Source: CAZSWR01 sp964610885
Lineage (GTDB): Bacteria > Bacteroidota > Ignavibacteria > Kapaibacteriales > UBA2268
NCBI GenBank assembly: GCA_964610885.1
Contig: CAZSWR010000139.1
Span: 1 to 5,308, forward strand
Length of the DNA: 5,308 bases
Direction of reading: 5' to 3'
A model generated the notes under the pieces. That model searched no databases and was not told the DNA's origin. It saw only the letters and a program-made list of their open reading frames with translations. Made by a program: the position numbers and the translations under genes. Below, in pieces: positions 1 to 5,308 of this stretch; position 1 is the first letter of the stretch; each line of letters opens with the position of its first letter.

Positions 1-65
1 GACTCATCGGCTATGAGCAATAAATCGTAAGGAATAGGAGCGTTCTTGTCTAATAATTCGATCAT
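1..65 (-). CDS. Partial 5' end of a probable GNAT-family N-acetyltransferase
   Basis: On the minus strand an ATG at 65-63 opens a frame that runs off the left edge after 21 full codons, reading MIELLDKNAPIPYDLLLIAD and onward. The segment IPYDLLLIAD resembles the N-terminus of a group of small bacterial GNAT acetyltransferases that begin with a short strand followed by a (V/I)PY(D/E)LLLLADPS-like motif. These enzymes transfer an acetyl group from acetyl-CoA to an amine. The match is from memory of the family, and the acetyl-CoA binding motif lies outside the window. The frame is also open upstream to an ATG at 140-138, but those 25 extra residues are low-complexity and polar, so the start at 65 is preferred. 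No clear ribosome binding site precedes either start. It could be an unrelated hypothetical protein. Confidence 0.5.
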   Translation of the reverse strand, partial: MIELLDKNAPIPYDLLLIADE

Positions 66-172
66 ACTTTCACCATTACTGTGGTTAAATTTTATATTAG
101 AAGGCGACCTTGTTAGTTTATTGTGGTCCTTGGGGCACATCGAAAATCGACTTCAAGCGGATGGTATGGGTT

Positions 173-202
173 ATTGCAATGAACACGTACCAGACAATGA
201 AC
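173..202 (+). repeat. 30-bp direct repeat, copy 1 (with internal 13-bp tandem unit)
   Basis: These 30 bases are identical to 4353-4382 on the same strand. Inside this copy the 13-mer CAATGAACACGTA occurs twice, at 177-189 and 195-207, separated by CCAGA, giving an 18-bp period. The second 13-mer runs 5 bp beyond the shared block. The identity stops abruptly at both ends: position 172 is T where the other copy has C, and 203 is A where the other has C. The two copies bracket the three-gene operon. Function is unknown; a dispersed intergenic repeat, a transposon-end or integration remnant, or an iterated protein-binding site would all fit. Confidence 0.85.
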
Positions 203-511
203 ACGTAAGAAGGATCAATTCTATTAATTTTTCTTGGCTTCGTGCTTATTTTATATCCTGTTGGTCATTGCGTCGTCATAAAAATGAGTTTCAAAACCTA
301 GCATGTTGTACGAATTAGTACCGATTGTATTTTTCTATGGTTTTCGGCAGAGCGGCGAGCGCCAGTAAGAGGTGAGGAGATGAGACGATGTCAGCTCTCT
401 TCGCCAACTGTTTTTTCTAACATTATTCCAGATCGTGTGATTGAAGATTTCAAAACGAATTATGGTTTATATCTCCAAGGCCATATACTGGTTCGCAACC
501 GCTGTTATTTC

Positions 512-556
512 TTTCTCCTTTTCCTCGCCGGGATAAGGGCTGGGGATGAGGGTTAC
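512..556 (-). repeat. Degenerate REP-like intergenic palindromic element
   Basis: Read on the minus strand, this block has the CCCTCATCCCCAGCCCTT followed by a hairpin layout that recurs between genes in many bacterial genomes. When translated by chance such elements give PHPQPLSRR-type peptides, and here the minus strand reads NPHPQPLSRRGKGE. The hairpin arms are CCTTTTCC (517-524) and GGATAAGG (531-538), pairing at 7 of 8 positions around a 6-nt loop. It is more GC-rich than the flanking DNA. Only one copy is in the window, so its repeat status rests on resemblance. Confidence 0.55.
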
Positions 557-693
557 GGGCTGCATCATACGATTCTAATGAATAATCAGGGTTGAATAAT
601 CCAATTTCAAAAAGAGCGGAAAAAGTACACTGAATTTCTAAAGACTTATCCAATTGTTTATTGATAAAATATTGTGAAGCAAAACAGTTTTCG

Positions 694-725
694 TTTGGAA
701 TAATTGAATTTTTTATTTAAATTGA
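694..725 (+). promoter_or_regulatory. Weak candidate promoter for the three-gene operon
   Basis: A TTTG at 694-697 is followed after 20 bp by TAAATTGA at 718-725. This is a partial match to the Bacteroidota -33 TTTG / -7 TAnnTTTG arrangement (TAnnTT kept, final TG not). A sigma70-style reading, TTGGAA at 695-700 and TAAATT at 718-723 with a 17-bp spacer, uses the same bases and matches 4 of 6 in each box. Either would give a leader of about 45 nt before the start at 775. The region is AT-rich, so chance matches are expected. Confidence 0.2.
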
Positions 726-763
726 TATTTGTTATCTAAAAGAATCTATACGTCCCTCGATAA

Positions 764-770
764 TAAGGAG
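764..770 (+). promoter_or_regulatory. Strong Shine-Dalgarno sequence before the first operon gene
   Basis: TAAGGAG lies 4 nt upstream of the ATG at 775 and matches 7 consecutive bases of the canonical anti-Shine-Dalgarno complement. It fixes the start of the membrane-protein gene at 775. It is the only such site in the window; the starts at 2081, 2794 and 4509 have none. Confidence 0.7.
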
Positions 771-774
771 AGTT

Positions 775-2070
775 ATGACCGACCGTCAGCAGATGGAATT
801 GCAGCAAATGGCTGAAGAAATATCGAACAAGAGACATAAACTTCAAGATGCGAAGTTTCACATGTCCAGATTTCAAGTTAAATTCGATGATTTTATGGAA
901 GTGTTCCACGAGAAGAAAGCAAACTATTTAATACAAGGATTGCTTTGCTTGGCGGCTCTTCTATTTGATTTTTTAGTTTCGGAGAAAAGCCTTGGTTATT
1001 TAGCGCAGATTATCAGAATGCCAGTCGGATTAATAGCATTGTTATTTTCGATTCTCGACGCAGGATTAGCTATATTGGCAAGTGGTGGGCTTGCAGGTAG
1101 TAATTTCGTCAAGAAAAAAAAACACGTTAGAATGTGGAGGCCAATACTGTTCGTTCTGGCCGCAATCAAGATTGCACTTTTCATCATGCTAATTTGGACT
1201 TCTTATAACATTGTGGACGCAAACGGCAAGCTTATCCAAAGCCTTACGACCATGGACTACGTCCGGATAATACTGCCGCAAGTTCTTTTTATTGCNNNNN
1301 NNNNNNNNNNNNNNNNNNNNNNNNNNNNNNNNNNNNNNNNNNNNNNNNNNNNNNNNNNNNNNNNNNNNNNNNNNNNNNNNNNNNNNNNNNNNNNNTGCTA
1401 CCACAAAAGCGATGCCGAAGAAATGACAAAGCAATTGAAGGATAGTAATTTTGTTTTCAACAAGAATAACGTGCTCATTTGGAACGTTATTGATACCAGA
1501 ACTGCCGAATTGGAAGTATTGAAATCTCTTTCGTTTGCAACTGACGAAAGAATTGTCTTCGACAAGCCCAGAATCTGTTCTGATACAGCATCCACTCGGG
1601 TCTTTTGTATGTTCTTCGACAAAGCGAATGGCGAAAAAGGTCCAGAATTTATGCAATTCCTAAAGAATTCATATGGCGGAAGCCTTGCGCTTACGATTTG
1701 GAACGACGGAAAAAATAATAATGCCTCGATTCCTGTGAACTTTGCGGATACAACATCCGTTACACAGGCAACTAAACTGCTTTCCTCGCTCGATAAGGGA
1801 CAATGGACGTCTATCGGGTTCTTGCTCAAACAGGCCGTGAACCACCTGAAGCAATTGCCCGAGGGCGATGAAAAAAGGCTTGTCGTTTATGGCAATGTCC
1901 CTGACGAAGGCAAGGGAAGCCAATTAGATCCTAACACATGGAAAAATTTGGTCGGAGTGAAGAATTTGAAGATTTATAAGTTTCTTCCGAAAGGCTCCAG
2001 AAAACGAGAAAACGATAAGAATTTCATTTTTGGGCTAAAGTATTATAAATTAAATTATATTGAAAATTAA
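775..2070 (+). CDS. Multi-spanning membrane protein with possible degenerate VWA-like C-terminal domain; interrupted by assembly gap
   Basis: I do not recognise this gene. Residues 1-48 are polar and helical with a likely short coiled coil (Gln/Glu/Lys-rich). Hydrophobic segments follow at about 49-69, 78-103 and 122-147, with a fourth starting near 163 and cut off by the 100-N gap at codons 174-207. After the gap (nominal residue 208 on) the protein is soluble. Residues 275-402 fit a VWA-like layout: a hydrophobic strand ending in Asp282 (FFDKANG, where DxSxS would sit), GQWTSIG near Thr345 followed by a helix, then a strand RLVVYGNVPDEG. The metal-site serines and the TDG aspartate are absent, so metal binding is doubtful. 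The start is set by a strong ribosome binding site. It is first in a probable operon, 10 nt before the next start. The frame is open on both sides of the gap, but the true gap length is unknown, so two separate genes remain possible. Confidence 0.7.
   Translation: MTDRQQMELQQMAEEISNKRHKLQDAKFHMSRFQVKFDDFMEVFHEKKANYLIQGLLCLAALLFDFLVSEKSLGYLAQIIRMPVGLIALLFSILDAGLAILASGGLAGSNFVKKKKHVRMWRPILFVLAAIKIALFIMLIWTSYNIVDANGKLIQSLTTMDYVRIILPQVLFIXXXXXXXXXXXXXXXXXXXXXXXXXXXXXXXXXXCYHKSDAEEMTKQLKDSNFVFNKNNVLIWNVIDTRTAELEVLKSLSFATDERIVFDKPRICSDTASTRVFCMFFDKANGEKGPEFMQFLKNSYGGSLALTIWNDGKNNNASIPVNFADTTSVTQATKLLSSLDKGQWTSIGFLLKQAVNHLKQLPEGDEKRLVVYGNVPDEGKGSQLDPNTWKNLVGVKNLKIYKFLPKGSRKRENDKNFIFGLKYYKLNYIEN
1296..1395. 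other. Assembly gap (100 N)
   Basis: Exactly 100 consecutive N, the usual placeholder for a scaffold gap of unknown size. It falls inside the membrane-protein gene, just after the start of its fourth hydrophobic segment. Since 100 is not a multiple of three, the shared frame either side follows from the placeholder plus the split codon at 1294-1296, and does not prove that one gene crosses it. Confidence 0.97.
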
Positions 2071-2080
2071 TGGTATCTCT

Positions 2081-2764
2081 ATGAGAAAGTTATTTGTTTC
2101 AATCTTCTGCTTGTCTGGTCTGTTTCTATACTCATGTGCGCAAATGGATATGTTCTTTCACCCGAGCGAGTACCAAAAGAAATCCGATGCAAACAACGCT
2201 CCCCTCGTCAAAGATTTCATTCACGACACAATCGTGATCACAAACACAGTTTATGGAATTCGAGAATACGCTTCGGCCGGCCCGAGGCCCACAAAGCAAC
2301 TGACTTTTAACCGGATTGGCCAGAGCTACACCTTCGCCGAGGGCGAATCGATACAAATAGTGCTGGATGGAGTCGATATGAACAATTCGACATTCGACGT
2401 ACAGAAAGACCCGGTTACCGATGCCGTTACTATTACTCTCGTCGATAAGTATAACTCCAAAGTTGTGTTGCAGGAAAAATGCCAGACCATAGTTCGTGGC
2501 GGGGACGTTATGCCCCCGATCGAGGTGGCGAGCGGCATGGACCCCGAACAAATAATAATAACGCCAATCTTCGACGACGAATGCAAGCAGACCGGTTACC
2601 AGATACGCTATGGCTCCGAAGAAAGAGGTTGCAAACAACAAGCAAAAGAGGTGCTGAGCAACTATCACAAATGCGTAAAAACGGCGAAAAACGTTCAAAA
2701 TAACGATTCATACGATAGTAAAAAATGCAAGACTAGGAAGAAATTAGGATTGCCCTGCAAATAA
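2081..2764 (+). CDS. Small lipoprotein with cysteine-rich basic C-terminus, unknown function
   Basis: The 227-residue product starts with a type II signal peptide: Met-Arg-Lys, a hydrophobic core, and a lipobox LYSC with Cys19 as the lipidated residue. Tyr at -2 is unusual but tolerated. A TTG at 2060 would add 7 residues and overlap the upstream gene; the ATG at 2081 puts the positive charges directly before the hydrophobic core and is preferred. Mature residues 45-165 alternate polar and hydrophobic and look beta-rich. Beyond Cys19 there are six cysteines (134, 168, 184, 198, 216, 226), four of them in the last 44 residues with many lysines, which suggests periplasmic disulfides. No family is recognised. 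It sits between the membrane protein and the protease, 10 nt after one and 29 nt before the other, so co-transcription is likely. No Shine-Dalgarno is visible, consistent with translational coupling or a lineage that rarely uses them. Confidence 0.8.
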   Translation: MRKLFVSIFCLSGLFLYSCAQMDMFFHPSEYQKKSDANNAPLVKDFIHDTIVITNTVYGIREYASAGPRPTKQLTFNRIGQSYTFAEGESIQIVLDGVDMNNSTFDVQKDPVTDAVTITLVDKYNSKVVLQEKCQTIVRGGDVMPPIEVASGMDPEQIIITPIFDDECKQTGYQIRYGSEERGCKQQAKEVLSNYHKCVKTAKNVQNNDSYDSKKCKTRKKLGLPCK

Positions 2765-2793
2765 AAATTCAATAAATAATTGAGCAAACCACT

Positions 2794-4311
2794 ATGAGGA
2801 CTGTGCTAAAATACTTCTGCGTAGCTTTTCTGCTATGCTTCGCGAGCCACAATACAAGCTCCGCCCAATCGCTTGACGGAAAAAAAGTCAGAGAAAAATG
2901 CCTGAGTGCTGTTGTTGTTGTCAGTACCTACTATCGTACAGGAACAGGTTTTTTTATTAATGAGAATGGATATTTGATTACTAACAAGCATGTGGTTGCT
3001 GATAGAAATGGATACATTGTTCGCCCAGAAACTATAACAATTTATACAATCAATGGGATGCAGTTCACAGTTTCGGAGGTTAATATTCCAAATGAGTACC
3101 CCGGCATCGATATCGCCGTCCTGAAGGTCAATGACGTGAATACTGATTATTTGCCTCTTATCCCGCAGTCAGAGCAAGCAGGCGAAGATGTCGTGGCCAT
3201 TGGGCATCCAGCAGGTGATTGGTGGAACCTATCGAAGGGTGTTGTCTCTCGCACCAATACTAATGATGTATATATGCTCCAACACGATGTGGCTACAGAC
3301 GAAGGCAACAGCGGAGGACCACTTATAAACAAAAACGGTCAAGTGGTTGGAGTGGTTACTGCTTATAAAACCATGCTTGATAATGATGGAAATAATAAAG
3401 TTCAAGAAACTGGAAAACTCGCAACAAAAATTTCCTACGTCAGGAATCATCTGAATTCGAGAGGGATAAAATTCTACACAAACCAGTTAATAGCCGATGC
3501 TGCCGGCGGGTTCGAAGGTCAGTTCAAGCTGATGCAGGAGGAACGTGACTTCTTGACGAAGGACAGGAGCCAATTGCTTCGGCAGCAGGACTCGCTCTGG
3601 CGCGATAGGGCAGCCCTCGAATCGGAAAAGACACGATTGAAAAAGGAAAGATCGGAATTCGAAATCAAAAAGCAGGAGAGTTCGACCCTACTGCTGCAAG
3701 CAGATGCCATAAAGAAGGATATCCAAGCTCAAAGAGATATTGTTGAAGCCAAATTGAGGGATGTCCGAGAAAGGGAGGCGGCACTGGAAAGAAGAACATC
3801 GAGCCTCGACGAAAAGGAAGCACGATTAAGCTCATATTATACGCCGAGGATGGTCTGGGAGCTTTTGGTCAATCCTGCGTGCATGTTCAACGAAAAGTCC
3901 GACAATGCAATTCTCAACTTGAACGGCAGCATGGGCTTGTTTTTCCGTTTCGGATTCGAGCGGAACTACAACCATGAGGTTACTTCATCGGACAGAATCG
4001 GTTTGATTTATAATTGGCGCAAGGATATGAGCTTGAATTCAGGCAAATTTGCCAATATGTACTTCCACGATGTTTCGCTTGCTGCCGAGTTCAACGAGAC
4101 AGTTCGGTTTGGGATTGGTCGAAGCCTGAAACTCAAAGATGACTATTATGGCAAAACGGATTACTTCAAAGCCTTTATCAATATTAATACCACTGGATAT
4201 CCGGTACCTTTTGGATTCTCTTTCGCATATATCACTGACAAGGCCTTCACTCTAAGCCATTTTTCCCTTGGCCTTTATTGTGGCGTGGGATTGGGATTCC
4301 TGAGGCTATAA
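2794..4311 (+). CDS. Secreted trypsin-like (HtrA/S1C-type) serine protease with coiled coil and beta-rich C-terminal region
   Basis: The 505-residue protein has a signal peptide (residues 1-24, probable cleavage after SSA). Residues 30-228 form a trypsin-fold protease domain of the HtrA/DegP type with an intact catalytic triad: His66 (ITNKHVVA), Asp106 (GIDIAVLKV) and Ser173 (DEGNSGGPL). IGHPAG near 136 and the final TKISYVRNHL helix are also typical of the family. HtrA proteases cleave misfolded envelope proteins in the periplasm and normally carry one or two PDZ domains next. Here PDZ is absent. Residues 240-346 instead form a long charged coiled coil rich in Arg, Glu, Lys and Gln. Residues 371-505 have alternating aromatic/polar stretches like amphipathic outer-membrane beta-strands, roughly eight by eye, ending in GVGLGFLRL. 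Last gene of the probable operon; no Shine-Dalgarno and no clear terminator after it. Protease assignment is firm; the C-terminal reading is inference. Confidence 0.9.
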   Translation: MRTVLKYFCVAFLLCFASHNTSSAQSLDGKKVREKCLSAVVVVSTYYRTGTGFFINENGYLITNKHVVADRNGYIVRPETITIYTINGMQFTVSEVNIPNEYPGIDIAVLKVNDVNTDYLPLIPQSEQAGEDVVAIGHPAGDWWNLSKGVVSRTNTNDVYMLQHDVATDEGNSGGPLINKNGQVVGVVTAYKTMLDNDGNNKVQETGKLATKISYVRNHLNSRGIKFYTNQLIADAAGGFEGQFKLMQEERDFLTKDRSQLLRQQDSLWRDRAALESEKTRLKKERSEFEIKKQESSTLLLQADAIKKDIQAQRDIVEAKLRDVREREAALERRTSSLDEKEARLSSYYTPRMVWELLVNPACMFNEKSDNAILNLNGSMGLFFRFGFERNYNHEVTSSDRIGLIYNWRKDMSLNSGKFANMYFHDVSLAAEFNETVRFGIGRSLKLKDDYYGKTDYFKAFININTTGYPVPFGFSFAYITDKAFTLSHFSLGLYCGVGLGFLRL

Positions 4312-4352
4312 TGGTATATTTCGGCCTTGTTCTTTTTTGTTTGTTTGGATTC

Positions 4353-4382
4353 ATTGCAATGAACACGTACCAGACAATGAAC
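4353..4382 (+). repeat. 30-bp direct repeat, copy 2
   Basis: Identical to 173-202 on the same strand. It lies 42 bp after the protease stop codon. In this copy the second internal unit is cut short: CAATGAAC at 4375-4382 continues as CCCTACAGG instead of ACGTA. The left edge extends into a perfect 14-bp palindrome TTCATTGCAATGAA at 4350-4363 that is imperfect in copy 1. Confidence 0.85.
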
Positions 4383-4439
4383 CCCTACAGGCATAGTCCA
4401 CAACCTCAACTATTGTTTCCTATCGCACTTGCATAAATT

Positions 4440-4471
4440 ATTGCGTAATTTGAAATAAAGAGTTATTTTTG
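4440..4471 (+). promoter_or_regulatory. Candidate promoter of the downstream lipoprotein gene
   Basis: TATTTTTG at 4464-4471 is an exact match to the Bacteroidota -7 box TAnnTTTG. ATTG at 4440-4443, 20 bp upstream, is a 3 of 4 match to the -33 TTTG. A sigma70 reading (TTGCGT at 4441-4446, 17-bp spacer, TATTTT at 4464-4469) overlaps it. It ends 37 nt before the ATG at 4509. The T-rich context makes a chance match possible. Confidence 0.35.
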
Positions 4472-4508
4472 TTGTTTGGAATAAATTGAAAATCAAAAAA
4501 CAACACAA

Positions 4509-5222
4509 ATGAAAGATGAATGGATGAAAAACCTAAGTAAAGCGATTGTAATTATGGCGATTGTCGCCATACTCACGCCTTTCGCCAGCTGCCAAAAATC
4601 CGGCTCGAAATTCCTTGGCGAAAAAATTGAAGCCTCGAACCTTGCCGAACTTATGAGCAAAATCAAAGAAGAAGGCTCGCTCTCGAAAGAGGAAACCGAG
4701 TACTTGGTCGGCGGAATCACTCGGCTCGGCGAAGTCAAAGACTCGATCGTCGGCAAAACAATTGGCCAGGTGATCGAATCGCAAAAGGCATTCGCCAAAA
4801 CTAATTCCTACGCCGCATTGGTCGCCCAAGCGAACCGCCTCGAAATGTCGATGGCGCTCACAGTCCGCGGCGCCCAAAAGCTGATGGCCAAAAACGATAC
4901 GCTCGATATGGACGGCTGCCAACTGTTCATCAAGAATAACTCTTCCTCAGAAATTAAAGCAATCAAAGGCGAAATCCGTTTCGTGAACCAACAAAGCCAA
5001 CTCATCAAGGTCTTGCCCGTCAACTGGGACAATGCCAACCTTAAACCAAATACCGAAATCGAACACAAAGAACTCTGGAAACACAATCCTGACCTTCAAT
5101 TCGACAAGGCATACCGCGAGCTGCCGAACGTGATTCCAATTTGGGTGGCCGAATCGATCACATTCTCGGATGGCAAGAAACTCAATGCCAATCCGCAGAA
5201 CCAACCCGTTGACAAAAAATAA
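4509..5222 (+). CDS. Lipoprotein of unknown function with helical N-terminal half and beta-sandwich-like C-terminal half
   Basis: The 237-residue product begins with a type II signal peptide: a basic start, hydrophobic core 12-25 and the lipobox PFASC with lipidated Cys28. A second Met at residue 6 (4524) would give a signal peptide of more usual length and is an equally good start. Residues 42-128 are predicted by eye to be mainly helical (AELMSKIKEEG, AALVAQANRLEMSMAL). Residues 135-225 read like a small Ig-like beta-sandwich of the FxLYD type: IKNNSSSEIKAIKGEIRF, then a LKPNTEIEH turn and VAESITFSDGKKL. Such domains occur in secreted and lipid-anchored proteins and say little about function. 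It appears to be a single-gene unit, with a candidate promoter in the 197-bp spacer upstream and an intrinsic terminator 23 bp after its stop. No Shine-Dalgarno is visible. Compared with the first operon gene it uses more C/G-ending codons (TCG, GCC, CTC). Confidence 0.82.
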   Translation: MKDEWMKNLSKAIVIMAIVAILTPFASCQKSGSKFLGEKIEASNLAELMSKIKEEGSLSKEETEYLVGGITRLGEVKDSIVGKTIGQVIESQKAFAKTNSYAALVAQANRLEMSMALTVRGAQKLMAKNDTLDMDGCQLFIKNNSSSEIKAIKGEIRFVNQQSQLIKVLPVNWDNANLKPNTEIEHKELWKHNPDLQFDKAYRELPNVIPIWVAESITFSDGKKLNANPQNQPVDKK

Positions 5223-5245
5223 CATAACTCTAATGTTTTGAAATG

Positions 5246-5284
5246 CCTTCCCGCAAAGCCGTTTCGGTGCGGGAAGGTTTTTTT
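5246..5284 (+). terminator. Rho-independent terminator
   Basis: A perfect 10-bp stem, CCTTCCCGCA (5246-5255) with TGCGGGAAGG (5268-5277), is followed at once by seven T (5278-5284). The 12-nt loop can form an extra CCG/CGG pairing (5259-5261 with 5265-5267). It lies 23 bp after the stop codon of the lipoprotein gene and should end that transcript. The sequence after it (5285-5308) shows nothing recognisable. Confidence 0.9.
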
Positions 5285-5308
5285 GTGGGTTGGTTGAATC
5301 GCATCAGC

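Larger units (their letters stand above)
66..774. other. Gene-poor intergenic region with repeats
   Basis: About 700 bp separate the divergent minus-strand gene start at 65 from the operon start at 775. Open frames here (for example 46-318 and 380-595 on plus, 450-653 on minus) have no credible start context, no recognisable protein motifs, and overlap repeat elements, so none is called as a gene. The stretch holds one copy of a 30-bp dispersed repeat, a REP-like GC-rich element near 512-556, and an AT-rich leader of roughly 650-760 that should contain the operon promoter. I see no tRNA, riboswitch or clear terminator in it. Confidence 0.6.

Noticed and set aside
173..207. CRISPR array or integron attC site
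   Set aside because: Only two 13-bp units with a 5-bp spacer, no spacer-sized unique sequences, no cas or integrase gene in the window.
46..318. Open frame of 90 codons on the plus strand
   Set aside because: Starts with TTG, lies antisense to the probable GNAT start, contains the 30-bp repeat, and its protein has no recognisable motif or ribosome binding site.
380..653. Overlapping short open frames on both strands in the leader region
   Set aside because: Both pass through the REP-like element; the PHPQPLS-type peptide is a known chance translation of such repeats.
2060..2080. Upstream TTG start for the cysteine-rich lipoprotein
   Set aside because: It would overlap the preceding gene and push the lipobox back; the ATG at 2081 gives a standard lipoprotein signal peptide.
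2132..2711. Long minus-strand and alternative-frame open frames inside the lipoprotein gene
   Set aside because: They overlap a gene with a clear signal peptide and operon spacing, and have no sensible start context or family resemblance.
4240..4276. AAGGCC/GGCCTT inverted repeat near the end of the protease gene as a terminator
   Set aside because: Short 6-bp arms with a long loop inside the coding sequence and no T-run directly after.

Overview
This 5.3 kb window looks like chromosomal DNA from a Gram-negative bacterium, presented as a scaffold with one internal gap of exactly 100 N. Evidence for a two-membrane envelope is two genes with lipobox signal peptides, one secreted HtrA-like protease, and a C-terminal region in that protease that resembles outer-membrane beta-strands. 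Three of the four full genes lack a recognisable Shine-Dalgarno sequence, and one candidate promoter carries a TAnnTTTG box. Both traits fit the Bacteroidota/Chlorobi/Ignavibacteria side of the tree, but this placement is an inference and not secure.

Layout. The left edge holds the first ~21 codons of a minus-strand gene, probably a GNAT acetyltransferase. About 700 bp of gene-poor DNA follow. They contain a 30-bp sequence that recurs 4.2 kb away and a degenerate REP-like palindromic element. Next come three tightly spaced plus-strand genes that look like one operon: a membrane protein with a possible degenerate von Willebrand A (VWA)-like domain, interrupted by the gap (775-2070); a small lipoprotein with a cysteine-rich tail (2081-2764); and a secreted trypsin-like protease fused to a long coiled coil and a beta-rich C-terminal region (2794-4311). 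A 197-bp spacer holds the second copy of the 30-bp repeat and a candidate promoter. It is followed by a separate lipoprotein gene (4509-5222) closed by a strong intrinsic terminator.

How the genes may work together. The three-gene set could place one protein in the inner membrane, one lipid-anchored, and one protease in the periplasm, possibly reaching the outer membrane. I infer an envelope-spanning proteolytic or stress-sensing module. I do not recognise it as a named system. No nuclease, NTPase or transposase is visible, so nothing here directly supports a defence or mobile function. The flanking 30-bp direct repeats are the only hint that the cassette could have moved.
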